64,000 nucleotides of DNA from Limnanthes douglasii subsp. nivea. Lineage: Eukaryota > Streptophyta > Magnoliopsida > Brassicales > Limnanthaceae. Positions 1 to 11,319 of this stretch are shown piece by piece. The position numbers were made by a program, and so were the translations under genes. The notes under the pieces were generated by a model. The model was not told the DNA's origin. It did not search any database and was given only the letters and a program-made list of their open reading frames with translations. The stretch spans positions 191,578,958 to 191,642,957 of the forward strand of contig JAUPFV010000005.1 of NCBI GenBank assembly GCA_036936605.1, read 5' to 3'. Position 1 is the first letter of the stretch, and each line of letters begins with the position of its first letter.

Positions 1-729
1 AAGGCTGGACCGCACAGGTAAGAATATTATTACATCAAAACTAACAACTTCGTTAATGTATAATATGATCGATCGGAAAATGTTCGTTTCTTTTTTCCTT
101 GATAATTTTTTTAAAATTGAAATAAATTCTAAAACTTAAATTTGTTATTAAATTTTAACGGATTCGGTTAGCTCCTTTTCTAACAAACTGCTGACGTATT
201 AAGTTAATTATAAAAAGCGAAAGTATAAAAAGATTTGACTCTTATTTTAACGCTTTCTTTTAAAAAGAAAATTCTTTGGGGCTTAGATTTTTATCTTTAG
301 ATCGAACTTGCTTTATTATAAATGGTAAACGACAACGTTTAGGAACCATACATTTACTTCAACAGATCCGTTCTTTACATTTGACCAGATCGAAACCCGA
401 AGCTTCTTCAACTTCTCCATCTTCTTCTTCCATATTCTCCCGATCTTCTTCAAACCAGTTCGAAACTCGAATTCAAACCACACCCTTAAACTCAAAACCT
501 CCACTAACCAATCGATACCAAAAGATAATCCAGAACAAACAGCCCTTTGATTCAAAAAAAGCGACCCAAACCCTAGATACTGAAGTCCAGGAGCTCCAGA
601 AGAAAGACCGAACAATTGACGCTTCGCACAAGCAATTGAAGGTAAAATTTAAATCTCTAAACTCAATTTAAGCAAAATTAGTGATTTGTGTCAACCCTAA
701 TGTACTCAACCCCAATTCCTTCAAGGAAA
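1..729. other. AT-rich stretch, no supported gene
   Basis: A Ser/Pro-rich open frame runs through 276-671 (plus), but it resembles no family I know and its reverse strand is open too. I see no splice context or flanking exon that would support it as a gene. Confidence 0.4.
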
Positions 730-1900
730 ACAATGGCTTTTAGCTTTGTTGGGGCTTGAGTATGATTAAAATTCATCTCTATCTGATTTTTAGAGTAGAT
801 TTGGCAACCCAATTGGCTCATTCATTCTGCTCTCTAAAGACATGTTTCAAATTCATGTCTCAAGAGAGCAGCTTTCGACAACAATTGACAATACCTTCAA
901 GATACCAAGGAGACTTACCTCTCAAAAATATTTCAGTAATAATGAGAGAGTCAGTCTCGATGTCTACCTCACAAATACCCTTTGTGAAACAAATCGTCAA
1001 ACCATCCAGTATAACCCTAAATGCAGCAATCAGATGATACCATTTACCATATAACCGGCCATACCCAAACAATATCTGACCACTAATGTCTCAAAGGATT
1101 CCACCACCACTTGACTCGCCTGAGTTATTACATGCACCATCAGCATTCAATTTGAATCTTTCCACTTTAGGGTTCTTCCAACTTAGAGCAATAGGAATTA
1201 ATGGCTTATTGAAATGATTAACACAACCAATTTGGGGACCAATAGCAGAGTTCATTCCCCAAACCTTCTTATTGAGCATATTAGCTCTATCCATGGCAGT
1301 CAATAGTTGAATAACCTTGTTGATTAAATCTATCGAGCTGAGAACCTTGTTTTCATGCTTCTTTAAATTCCTACCAAACCAGATTACCCACATAATGATA
1401 GGAGGTAGAATATACCTGATTTGAACCTTTTCATGAGAAGACTAGAACTAGGACTTTATTAGCCGAAAATAGCCGAAAAATAACACCAAGCTTCCCAAGT
1501 TTTCTCACAGATGACAAAAACGTGATTTATATCTTCATTACTATCACAATGTTGGCATCGAGAAACTAATTTAATTTTCTTCCTTTGCATTACAGACTCC
1601 ACAGGGATTAGCTTCAACAGGACTCTCCAAAGCAGAAAAGAAAATTTAGAAGGCGTGATGATATTCTAGTTTTTTTTAAAGGTCACTTTTATTACTTTTG
1701 TTGCAAATAACATTCCAAGTAGATTTTGAATTGAAAAACCCATCTGAACTAAGAGCCCAGTGAACCTTGTCCTCAAAATTGTTGTTAAGAATGTTCCTTT
1801 AGACCTCCCTTATTCCTTAAGCTAACACTGAATTAGCGAGTTTGTTCTTCATTTTGTTTCTTTCAGTTACAACATCTTGCTTTATATGGCCAAAACATGA
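730..1900 (-). mobile_element. Decayed plant L1-type LINE, 3' portion (zf-RVT and RNase H)
   Basis: Read on the minus strand from about 1900 down, the translation gives the end of a reverse-transcriptase C-terminal region, then a zf-RVT zinc motif (SRCQHCDSNEDINHVF near 1555-1525), then a plant LINE RNase H domain: KLNADGACNNSGESSGGG at about 1140-1100, an acidic block with IETDSL near 970, and the closing HVFREQNE.ANWVAKS near 830-790. The frame shifts at about 1090 and is interrupted by stops, so it is a dead copy. The endonuclease, most of the RT and ORF1 are absent. No poly(A) tail or target duplication is visible. Same superfamily as the LINEs at 28.6-34.35 and 45.3-47.1 kb, but clearly diverged from them. 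Confidence 0.85.
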
Positions 1901-3234
1901 ACAAACTACTAAAATATTAGGCGGAATTATATAGGTACCTCTATAAAGAAAAACTTTACTTATATTTTAAGGATCTGAAACACGTGTGTAAAATTTTAAA
2001 AACAACCATATCACAATCACCCAATTATTACATATAATACTTCATGTCATACAAAACTAATATAATTAAAAAATATTTGTAAATGACTTAGAATTCATCT
2101 TTGACCGGTTGCGTTGAGATTCCGGTTGTAAATATTTTGAAAATCAACGAACAATTACAATAAAGAAGACTTGTTGAGCTCGTGCTTATTGGATTTGTAT
2201 AGCTCAATAGTTTAATAGAACAAATTGAACAGACAAATGAAACAATTTGAAGAGATAGATAGTTTGATTTTATTACTTGAAGAATGAAACACAAAGGTTT
2301 AATACTTATAGAAAATACGATTCAAACGTCTCTTAGTAATTATGAGACTTTCAGATTTCCTAATATAACTCTCACTACTTCACTAAGTCATTTAGTAGTT
2401 AGGAACTGATTTGAACTGTCTACTTCTTTGCATGTCTTTTGCGGGTTTCAGTCTGTGTGCTGGTTTTTTACAGGTCTTTAGTCTGTGTGCGGGTCTTTAG
2501 TCTGCCCGCTTCTTGTAATTTGAATAAAAAGTGCACTCTTTTTGACATTTAACTCTTGGATAACGGGTTTTATATTTATTTAATTTATATTTAGATAATA
2601 TAATGTATGATGTTATACTATTATATATAAATCAACTCGACGATTATTTAATATAAATTTATTTATTAATATAAATTTATTTTAAATTATTTAAATATTT
2701 CGTATATACATAAATAAACCACGCCAATTTATTATATTCTTATAATTGGATAACATATTATTTTTTATATAGTTCGATAATATAATCCACGGTTGTTTAA
2801 GGTTAAAATAGATAAAAAGCTATAATAATAATAAAAAAAAAACCTCTTACTAAACCATTGAAAGAAAATATTCCCCAACCAAAAGATCTATTAAGATACG
2901 GATTTGAGGCCAAAAATATTTGTTGGTTATATGTATAGCTCATGCATAAAAACTATTTTTTTTTTATTTTTTTTATTCGTGTTTTAAAATTTTGCACGAT
3001 TAATTTTCCGTGTACGTGAATCATTTAAAAACTGACACATGATATTTAAATTCGAAATTTTGTGTTATTTTTAGTTTGTGTGGGCACTAATCGTGTTAAT
3101 TTTTAAAACCTAAAAAAAATAATGAGAGACAAAAAAAAGAAAAAATACTCTACCCAAACTATACATGCGGTGAACGATAATTTTTAGCCATCCAAAAAGT
3201 TGGCTTGTAAAATTAGTTTCATCTAATGCTGTCA
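1901..3234. other. AT-rich intergenic DNA, nothing recognised
   Basis: Mostly A/T runs with short simple-sequence stretches. No coding motifs or terminal repeats were identified on either strand. Confidence 0.5.
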
Positions 3235-3920
3235 ACCGTTATACGGAATCAAGAATTATGATAAACGGGTCAAATTGATAGTTTTGTTTGTTATTTAATT
3301 TTAAAATTAAAGATCCATAAAAAATCGAAATAATAAAATCGGTTTGAAACGGACAAATATAATCGAGTTCAAGCGGATAAAAGTGATTTGGAATCCAACC
3401 AATAAAAGTGGTAATCCGATATAACCGATATGAAATCAGCCAATAACATCGATAAACTGGTAGAACCGATAAGGAATCGATCAAATAAAACCGTTAAAAC
3501 TAATTGTTTTTCATACATTATATTATCAAATTGATAGTTAATTAACGTTTTTATAAAAATTATAAATTAATTTTTAAATTTTATTTTTAAATTATTTATT
3601 TTAGTAAAAAAATTGAAAATTAAATTATAATTTAAATTATAGTTTTTAAATGGATCAAAACCGGACCGATAATAGACCAAACCCAAATCTGATCGAACCG
3701 AAACCGATCAAAATAGGACCGAACCGAACTCTGACCAAACCAAACTCGGACCAAATCGAAAACAGAACTAACCTGAATCAGACCGAAACAAATTGAAAAC
3801 TTAAAAGTCCAATCCGATTCCCAAAACTAGAGTTGGAAACTTTACGATCCAATCGGAACCAATCCAAACTGATATATTTACAGATTCCATCAAAATCCAA
3901 ACTGAATCCGACTGATAACC
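3235..3920. repeat. Degenerate CCGAAC/ACCGAT-type pentamer-like repeat
   Basis: Two blocks (about 3235-3490 and 3650-3915) are rich in imperfect copies of words such as CCGAACCGAA, GACCAAACC and AACCGATA, separated by AT-rich DNA. The same vocabulary recurs at 43320-43560 and 61080-61250. No protein or terminal repeat goes with it. Confidence 0.6.
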
Positions 3921-4342
3921 ACCTTAATTTCATAATATTAAATAATTAAAATTTCATTAATCTTCGGTGTTTCGCATTTGTTTCAAAAACAATTTTTTAC
4001 TTTCACTTTCGTCTCTTATTCAACCATTTAGTTTTAGAACTTTAGTCTTAGGAACGTACATAACACGTGGTAACCCAAACAACTATTTTTTATCTCACCA
4101 TTCCTCCTCTACAAATATGATCAATAATACTACTCTAGCATAGCTGACTTATTTACTATCAGTCGTATTTTCAACTTTTTATTATTTACTAATTTATTAG
4201 ACTCGACTTGATTTATAATTAAAATCCAAATACCCACCTCACCTACACCGAATCCAAATACAATATCTATTGTAGAGGTATTTAAATATAAAAAGGTTTA
4301 AGGTGGGTTGATATTCATATTAAATTAATATAACTAAATAAT
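3921..4342. other. AT-rich intergenic DNA, nothing recognised
   Basis: No gene, repeat end or RNA motif could be supported here. Confidence 0.45.
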
Positions 4343-4740
4343 GAGAAAAGTATCGGTAAATACTTTCTCAACTATTCAATTATCTGGTGGTATCCGTTTT
4401 TTTATAGTGTAACTTGGTATCTCGAATTGAAATTTGGACAAAAATACTTCCGACCATGAGAATTGTTTGCAATTCAGAATTTAATGAACAACTCTCAGGA
4501 TTTTCTGAACAAAGATATCATGAGAATTGTTTGCAACTAAAGATATCCTGAACAACTCTCAGGATATCATGAGAATTGTTTGCAACTCTCAGGATTTCCT
4601 GAACAATTTTCATGATATCTGGATTTCCTGAACAACTCTCAGAATATCATGAAAAAATTGTTTGCAACTCACGATTTTGTGAACAACTGTCAGGATATCA
4701 TGAGAATTTATTACCCGAAACAGATACCTTGTATGGTTTA
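4343..4740 (+). mobile_element. Minisatellite-bearing repeat, copy D (5' terminus plus array)
   Basis: The first ~110 bases (4343-4456) align by eye with 15042-15155: both begin GAnAAAAGTAnCGGTAAATA, run through TTCTCAACTAT, and share a tract with ACTTGGTA and GAAATTTGGA. The reverse complement of 63585-63500 starts the same way. A degenerate tandem array follows immediately. No matching opposite terminus is seen, so this copy looks truncated on its right side. Confidence 0.7.
4455..4700. repeat. Degenerate minisatellite (copy D)
   Basis: About five imperfect units mix the words ATCATGAGAATTGTTTGCAA, CTCTCAGGAT and TTCCTGAACAA. The same words, differently arranged, build the ~41-bp array at 15205-15700, which indicates common origin. 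Confidence 0.75.
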
Positions 4741-5039
4741 CGAGTAGAAGTTTAAGTCCGATCAAACTATGAACCCAACCGTATACAATTAATAACTTAA
4801 TTATCTGATCCAAATTTTTTTTTGAAACCGGACATATAACAACTCCGCATCCAATATAGTATAAGGGTTTTACTAGTAATACGGGTTTATTTAACCCTGG
4901 GTTCTAAAACGTTATTGGTATCAACATAAACCATTAAAGCTATAATGGATTAGTAACTGGTCAAAAGCTGCTGGACATAGAGAAACAAATTGTTCAGAAC
5001 TGATGTGCAGTTTTTTTTCTCTAACTGGTTTTGAGTTTA

Positions 5040-5330
5040 CACTGACAACCCAAGCTGCCACAATACTAAGTCACTGTAAAGTTGAAAATGAAAGGGCACC
5101 ATTTTCACAAAATATGAGTGAATATAAAGATCATCAAAACAAATAGAAAAATCAGTACCGCTGCTCTGAGGCCCCAGAATAGCAACCACAGTATAGGAAG
5201 AACCACATTCACCGAACTTCGTTTTCTTGATGAAATCCTCGAGCCCTGCAGAGTTGAACACGCCATCTCCATCGATCAATTTTGTAGAAAGAATGCCTTC
5301 TTCCATATTCATATTGCTACGGATAAAACT
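5040..5330 (-). pseudogene. RHD3/SEY1-like GTPase gene fragment (first coding exon)
   Basis: From the ATG at 5312 the minus strand encodes about 52 residues matching the N-terminus of plant ROOT HAIR DEFECTIVE 3 family GTPases, which are dynamin-like ER membrane-fusion proteins: a [11 protein letters not shown] block, a GLEDFIKK helix, then [11 protein letters not shown]. This is the start of the P-loop GPQSSGKS. The frame stops at the P-loop because a GT splice donor (AGCAGCG|GTACTG, about 5154-5160) follows. The next ~115 bases look like the beginning of an intron, and no second exon follows before the sequence turns into unrelated DNA. It is therefore a promoterless, single-exon gene fragment that cannot make a GTPase. 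Identification from motif is fairly secure; a very large intron running out of the window was not excluded. Confidence 0.7.
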
Positions 5331-5606
5331 TCAGACTTTGTCCAAGGGTTTTGATCCGATGGGAGACTTTACGTTTTTTAATCAACATAACCATATATCA
5401 GCTCTATAATGTATCTTGACGCGTAAAGTTGTTGGTGTGTGATTTTTTCTAATATTATCCATGCACTTTAAAACTACTACTTGGATTAATATTTTAACTC
5501 CAAGTTGCATTTATAAAGATTAAACATTACAATTTGGCAACAAGAGTTTACTTTTGGTGATACGACTTCTAAATTATAAAAAATTTATATTGATTTTTTA
5601 GTAGTT
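5314..5606. other. Intergenic, nothing recognised
   Basis: Lies between the RHD3-like exon and the SINE target site. It could include 5' untranslated sequence of the gene fragment, but no motif shows this. Confidence 0.4.
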
Positions 5607-5862
5607 AAGACACATGATGTTGCCCCCAAGGGGTAGCCGAGTGGTTGAGTATGGCATTTTTATAACTAAAAAGGTAATGAGTTCGAGTCTCTCTACATAC
5701 GCTTTCTCGGCTGAGCCTGTCACCTTGTGTAGTTTACCTTCTGGCGTTAGTTTGCAGGCTATCGCGTCAGACTGAGGGTTTACCCTGTGCGCACTCATTG
5801 CACTCTGAGTAGCGGCGGCGGGTTCCCTCCAAAAAAAAAGAAAAAAAAAAGACACAAGATGT
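5607..5862 (+). mobile_element. tRNA-derived SINE with target-site duplications
   Basis: The body at 5621-5848 begins with a tRNA-like head: box A TAGCCGAGTGG at 5634-5644 and box B GTTCGAGTC at 5681-5689, spacing suitable for RNA polymerase III. A non-tRNA body follows, ending in an A-rich tail (A9 G A10, 5831-5850). The element is flanked by AAGACACATGATGT (5607-5620) and AAGACACAAGATGT (5849-5862), a 14-bp duplication with one mismatch. The box A context resembles Ser/Leu-type tRNAs. No open frame is expected. Confidence 0.88.
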
Positions 5863-5913
5863 CCTTATACTTTGAGGGAAATTAGTTTCTTTATTAATTC
5901 AACTATATAGTAC

Positions 5914-6425
5914 CGTTAGAATTCGTGTGCGAGCGTGTGAACCGACCTCATGGACTAGCGAGATATTGTCCGCTTTGCGCTCGTAGGCGCGCACGGGTTT
6001 GCTCTTGGATGTACTCCCAAAAGGCCTCTTCTAATTGAGGTTGGTCCACAGTTATATACACTCTTTTATGTTCAATCTTGGCGGGATTGGGGTTCCTCTA
6101 TGGGATGAGGTTTATTCTTCAAAAAAACCCAGTAAACTCTATGGGATTGTAAAGTTTATTCTTCACAATCCCCCTTAAACTTTATCCCAGTAATTTGCCG
6201 GAAATTCGGCGGTTAAGCCATTTATGGCTCTGATACCATGTTAAGATTTGTGTGCGAGCGTATTGTCCGCTTTGCGCTCGTAGGCACGCACAGGTTTTCT
6301 CTTGGGTGTACTCCCAAAAGGCCTCTTCTAGTTGAAGTTGGTCCACACTTATATACACTCTTTTATGTTCAATCTTGACAATGTGGGATTGGGGTTTCTC
6401 TATGGGATGAAGTTTATTCTTCACA
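5914..6425 (-). mobile_element. TRIM 1: complete miniature LTR retrotransposon
   Basis: Two direct repeats, 5914-6167 and 6239-6425, flank an internal region of only 71 bp. On the minus strand the right repeat ends TTAACA and is followed by a tRNA-Met-type primer binding site (TGGTATCAGAGCC, 6238-6226). A polypurine tract (GTTTAAGGGGGAT, about 6180-6168) abuts the other repeat. AGTAC flanks the element on both sides (5909-5913 and 6426-6430), a perfect 5-bp target duplication. The repeats are CG-rich near GTCCGCTTTGCGCTCG and share a block ending CTCCCAAAAGGCCTC with TRIM 2 (14057-14466). The left repeat carries an extra partial duplication of its PPT-proximal end and a ~26-bp insert, so the two repeats differ in length (254 and 187 bp). 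No protein is encoded; mobilisation would need enzymes in trans. Confidence 0.9.
6226..6238 (-). promoter_or_regulatory. Primer binding site of TRIM 1
   Basis: Reads TGGTATCAGAGCC on the minus strand, directly next to the repeat end, as in elements primed by initiator tRNA-Met. Confidence 0.85.
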
Positions 6426-6430
6426 AGTAC

Positions 6431-7928
6431 ATTCATAACGGATCATTTCTTATATCCTACATGGGTAGCATGCATCTATTTAACATTATTGTAGTTTTTC
6501 CCCCTAAACATATGTATTCGTGGACATAACAACGAATTCGGAAATCAAGGAAATCAAGATAATGGGGCTAATCAATAAGAGTCCTCGATATTATCCACCA
6601 CTATAGGTTTTAAGCTATATAATATAATTCAGCAGGAGGTTATATTTGTAGGCCAAAAGGTGATTCAATCTTTGTGGGTGTGGTAAAAATAAGTGGAGTT
6701 TTAGTTATGTTAACCTTCTATCAGAAATATAGAAAACTAAACAAATCACACAAGACCCATTAATATGGTTTCGATTATCAAGGAATCCTATATCTACGGT
6801 AGATAATAACATATTTTACATGGAAGAATGTGTAGAAAACAGTGTTTCGTTTTCGGATAATCTTTGAAGTCTTGTAAACAATTTCTTATTGAAATATTTT
6901 TGGGGTTCTCTAAAAATTTCAATTGGATAAAATCAGAGATATAAATTTGAACAAAGAGGATGAAAATGTTATGATCTTTCTTTTTCAACAGAACCCATAT
7001 TTATCAATTCGACCAACCAAAAAAACAGTTTGGATGTTAGGGCAGTTAGGGTCTCTAAACTGGTTCTGTAATAAAACAGTTGAAATTTAAAATTTGAATA
7101 AAACGGTCAAATTTTCAATTTCGAAATTCTGTTAACTTGCAACAATAGCCGATTTAACCAAAATAAAATTTTTCCAAGCTGACCTATCAGCTCGACCCCA
7201 GCCAGAGGCTCCGCCTCTTGACCCCGCTAATCATGATCTAATCTAACAAGCGTACACTCCACACTCTACGACTTGTTTGATAATGTATCATGATTAAATT
7301 GGTCGACTAGTCGATCCAATTACACTAAAATAAATAACCAAACGTTATAAGAAAACTTTAATAAACACAACTAATACAACAATCTTATTTTGTTACAAAG
7401 TTTAATTGGTTTTAGAATGTACTATAGATTTTAGTGTTTCTTTCGATGTTTATCTTGTACATTGGTTCTTTCTCTAAATCCAGACAAACTTGCAACTTTC
7501 TATCTTTACATAAGTCACGTGATAACCGCTTCATAACTATATTAAATTATATATAAAATTGGTGATGAGTAACCTGGAACCCGGGGCTCACAATATTAAA
7601 GTACAAGTTGTTCTTTTAGACAACCAAAAAGAAAGATCGTTGAGACCTTGACCGCTATACGACCGTACATTACCACAGGTAGTGGTACCACCAACACCGA
7701 AATTGTACTTTATACTTTTCTGCTCATTCATCAAGCATGCTTGGATGAGCGACTACCGGTGGGATTAATTCATTATTTTCAAATTTCATATTCATACAGA
7801 AAAGAGTAAAATTGTATTGATGCCAAATATGGGATCATGATTTGCTCATTTTTACTTGAAACCCTGTTAAAAGGAACGCGCGCTATTCAAACCCACCTAA
7901 AACGGACCATAAATAGTATAATGTTCAT
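6431..7928. other. AT-rich intergenic DNA, nothing recognised
   Basis: No coding motif, RNA gene or paired terminal repeat could be supported across this stretch on either strand. Confidence 0.45.
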
Positions 7929-8791
7929 TAGTGGCGGACATACATAGAGGTCCGGAGGGGCGCTTGTTCCCGCTTACCCTAAAATATGAATTAATTTATA
8001 TAGTTTATTTTGGATAATATGTATTTTTAAAGAAAAATTTAATTTAAAAATATGAAGTGATGATTATTTTTAATGTAAGTTTTAATTTAAAAATATGAAA
8101 TAATGACTATTTTAAGAAAATTTTTAATTTAAAATATTGGATAATATGGGGGTTTTAAGCAAATTTTAAGTTAAAATATTTATAAAACTCGAAAATTTAG
8201 TCGCATTTACATCTCTTTAAGATTGGAACCACAAATAAAACTCGGTTGATTCTATAAGTGTTTTTATTTTTTTATTTAATATATTTTTTTAATAATTTGG
8301 TTCGGTTTTATTTTGGTTTAATTTTCCTCTCCTAAAATTGAATTTTTTTTTTCTGTTCTACATTACCCATTTGATTTAAAATTTAATGGATCATTGTTTA
8401 TCAACGACAATAAATTTAAAAAAAGGGTGAAAATGAAGAACATTAGAGAAGATGAAGATTTTAATTAGATAGATTAAAGAAGATGAATATTTTACTTAAA
8501 TAAATTAAACAAGATGGAGAAAATAAAAAAGATGAAACATTTAATAAAATAACTTAAAGAATGTGGAGATTTTAATTAAATAAATTAAACGAGATGGAGA
8601 AAAGGAAGAACACCACCTTAAATAAATAAATAAAATTTATAACCCAAATTCAAAGTTACATATATATACATTTACTTATTTTTTAGTTAGATTTTTTTTT
8701 ACTTCAATCATATCTTAAAAAAAAATTAAAGTGTATTTTAAATAAAAAAAATCGTTTTATTTCTTTATATATTTTTAAATATTTTTTAATC
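7929..8791 (+). mobile_element. Repeat X, copy 1 (left part)
   Basis: Begins AGTGGCGGACATACATAG and then AGGTCCGGAGGGG, followed by ~800 bp of AT-rich sequence. The whole stretch aligns by eye with the reverse complement of 16046-17027, including tracts such as GATGAAGATTTTAATTA and ACTTCAATCATAT. The CAGTGGCGGA-like end resembles hAT-type non-autonomous elements, but no clean 8-bp duplication could be shown. Copy 1 continues after element A at 10203-10362. Confidence 0.65.
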
Positions 8792-10202
8792 GAAGACTTA
8801 CCAATACAGATCCATTCAACAAACCTATTACAGATAAGACCTAAATTTTTTAAGTGATTTTATACCTTAAATACCCTTCTATATAAAATAGAGTAACTTT
8901 ATCTTTCTTTGTTTTTTTTTTACTTTTAATTTTTAAAGGTCCGTATTTATTAAACCGTAACTTGGAAAAAGAGTCCGAAAATACCATTGGTTTTGTTTTT
9001 TTAAGACGAACAAAATTAGTACCATTAATTAAATGTTTTGTATTTTTTTTAAAAATTATATTTTACACACGTTTCTGAGTTTCGCATCTAGTGACTCGTT
9101 TCACGTATATAAAAATAAAGAAGATTTCACATCTATCAAAACAAAAAGGTTTCTCATCTAGCAAAATAAAGAAGGCTTCGCATCTATCAAAATAAAAAAG
9201 GTTTCGCATCTATCAAAATAAAGAAGGTTTCGCATCTATCAAAATAAAGAAAGTTTCACATCTATCAAAATAAAAAGGTTTAACATCTATCAAAATAAAG
9301 AAGGTTTCGCATCTAGCAAAATAAAGAAGGTTTCGCATCTAGCACAACAAAACAGGTTTCACATCTATCATAACGAAGAAGGGTTCGCATCTTCTTCGCA
9401 AAACCCTTAAAATTTTTAAAACTTTAAAAGTCTGTAACTTTTAAACCGTAACTCAAAAAAAATCCGAAAATACCGTTGGTTTTGTTTTTTTAAGACGAAC
9501 AAACTAAAAATATTCATGATATGTTATGAATTACCAATTTTGTTTTTTGAACAAAACACGTTTCACATCTATCAAAAACATGTTTTTTGTATCTGCCATT
9601 CGAGAAGAATTACACATTTTGCAACTCTCAGTAGGTATAGATACAAAGGTTTCACATCTTCTTCCCTGAGCCATTTTACTCGACACCAAAATCTTAGAAA
9701 CTTAAAACAGACTAAAATCGACGAAAAACTAACTGAAATACAACAAATAAACTACATTGGCAACGTAAAAACCAGATAAATACCAAGAATCATAAACAAA
9801 AACATATCTCGAGTACTTCTAGTATTCCGAAATCAAAATTCGACTTACCACACACAAATCCACTTATCTAAACATATATCTAAAATCAAACTTCAAAATC
9901 AACTAAAAACACAATAAAAACATATGAAAACAAAAGAAAAACAAGAAAATTGAGTAAAAAAATGAAAAATCGCATAAAATTAGAGGTGTTTTATTCACGT
10001 ATAGAGAGAGAAAGAAAATTGGGGAAAATGTGAAGTATGGGTCCAAAAGCGTGTTATATAAATCAACAATGGTATTTAAGGAATTAGTGGGTCTTGAATG
10101 GTAAATATTTAACTAAAATGGATCTTTCTCGCATAATAATGAAAATATGGGTCTTAAGTGGATAATAGTTGGGGTTTTGAGTCTTAAATGATACTTTACC
10201 CT
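8792..10202 (+). mobile_element. Minisatellite-bearing element, copy A
   Basis: Starts GAAGACTTACCAATACAGA. It then has a TTTATACCTTAAATACCCTT tract, a pyrimidine-rich stretch, a conserved block (GGTCCGTATTTATTAAACCG to TTAAGACGAACAAA, 8938-9015), a 26-bp tandem array (9118-9400), a second copy of the conserved block (9430-9505), and a right end GATACTTTACCC. The reverse complement of that right end resembles the left end only loosely. The order terminus, conserved block, array matches element B (10363-10935) and the reverse complement of element C (16045-15042). It sits inside repeat X at the same place as C does. No protein is encoded. Confidence 0.65.
9118..9400. repeat. 26-bp minisatellite in element A
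   Basis: About ten tandem units close to GGTTTCGCATCTATCAAAAT plus AAAGAA. Variant units near the right end (CATCTAGCACAACA, then CATCTATCATAACGAAGAAG) appear in the same order as in the array at 10665-10935. Confidence 0.9.
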
Positions 10203-10362
10203 TTTTTAATTAGCAATATATTATGATTTACATTTATAAAATAATTAATTTTATTTTGAATATGTTTATGTTAAACAATATATATTGAAATATATTTTTA
10301 ATTCCTATCAATAAAAGGATTCATTAATATTATAAATTATATTTGATACAAATTTTATTTTA
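10203..10362 (+). mobile_element. Repeat X, copy 1 (continuation)
   Basis: Aligns by eye with the reverse complement of 14870-15041 (shared tracts ACATTTATAAAATAATTAAT and CAATATATATTG). It resumes repeat X after element A and is cut by element B at GATACAAATTTTATTTTA. Confidence 0.65.
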
Positions 10363-10935
10363 GGGAGACTTACCAATAAAGACCCATTTAAGAAACATAT
10401 GATGGATAAAGACCAAAAAACTTTAAGAGACTTTATACCTTAAATACCCTTCTATATAAAATAGAGTAACCAACTTCTCTTTCTTTGTTTTTTTATTTTA
10501 ATTTTTAAAGGTCCGTATCTTTTAAACCGTAACTTGGTAAAAGAGTCCGAAAATACCATTGGTTTTGTTTTTTTAAGACGAACAAAACTAGTACCACTCA
10601 TGATATGTTTTGAACTTTAAAAAAAAAATTACACACGTTTCTTAGTTATATGGTTTCGCATCTAGTGACTGGTTTCGCATCTACCAAAATAAAGAAGGTT
10701 TCGCATCTATCAAAACAATTATGTTTCTCATCTATCAAAATAAAGAAGGTTTCGTATCTATCAAAATAAAAAAGGTTTCGCATCTATCAAAATAAAGAAG
10801 GTTTCTCATCTATCAAAACAAAGAAGGTTTAACATCTAGCAAAATAAAGAAGGTTTCGCATCTAGCAAAATAAAGAAGGTTTCGCATCTAGCACAACAAA
10901 ACCGGTTTTGCATCTATCATAACGAAGAAGGTTTC
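10363..10935 (+). mobile_element. Minisatellite-bearing element, copy B (3' truncated)
   Basis: Its first ~300 bp closely match element A: AGACTTACCAATA start, TTTATACCTTAAATACCCTT, the conserved block at 10508-10590, then the array. It breaks off at GAAGAAGGTTTC where the small LTR element begins at 10936. The remainder was not found beyond that element, so B is incomplete. Confidence 0.65.
10665..10935. repeat. 26-bp minisatellite in element B
   Basis: About ten units of the same GGTTTCGCATCTATCAAAAT family as 9118-9400, with the same order of variant units at its right end, so the array was copied as a block rather than grown independently. Confidence 0.9.
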
Positions 10936-11244
10936 TGATGACGCGGCGGAAATAGAAGAAGAAGCAACGATAAATGAAAACCTAATTCAAGGGTAACATG
11001 ATGCAACCCTAATCTAAGAATAACATAGAGTGAAATTTTCAAAGATAAAACTTAAGGCATATGAGGCTTTATATAATAGCTTCTCAAAACCCTAAATTAT
11101 AATACAAAAAAATAAAAAAAAATATTTTAAAATAAAATAAAATCAAATCTTAATATAATTAGATTTGATTTAAATACATAAGATATTTGAATAAAATAAA
11201 ATAAAATTAACAAGACTTTTATTTGGACTTTCTCGGCTACATCA
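10936..11244 (-). repeat. 3' LTR of the small LTR element (309 bp)
   Basis: Bounded by TGATG...CATCA. The first ~95 bp on the plus strand are repeated at 11730-11824 with a few substitutions. Confidence 0.75.
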
Positions 11245-11319
11245 TCCTCTGGTTGACAAGAATTCGTCCTCGAATTCACAGCACCATCACCATCAATAAC
11301 CCGATTTATTTATTTTATT

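Noticed and set aside
276..671. 131-codon Ser/Pro-rich open frame on the plus strand
   Set aside because: No recognisable motif, both strands open, no supporting exon or splice context; cannot be told from chance.
5631..5700. tRNA gene candidate (box A and box B present)
   Set aside because: No cloverleaf-consistent anticodon arm or acceptor pairing, and the head continues into a body with A tail and target duplications: it is a SINE.
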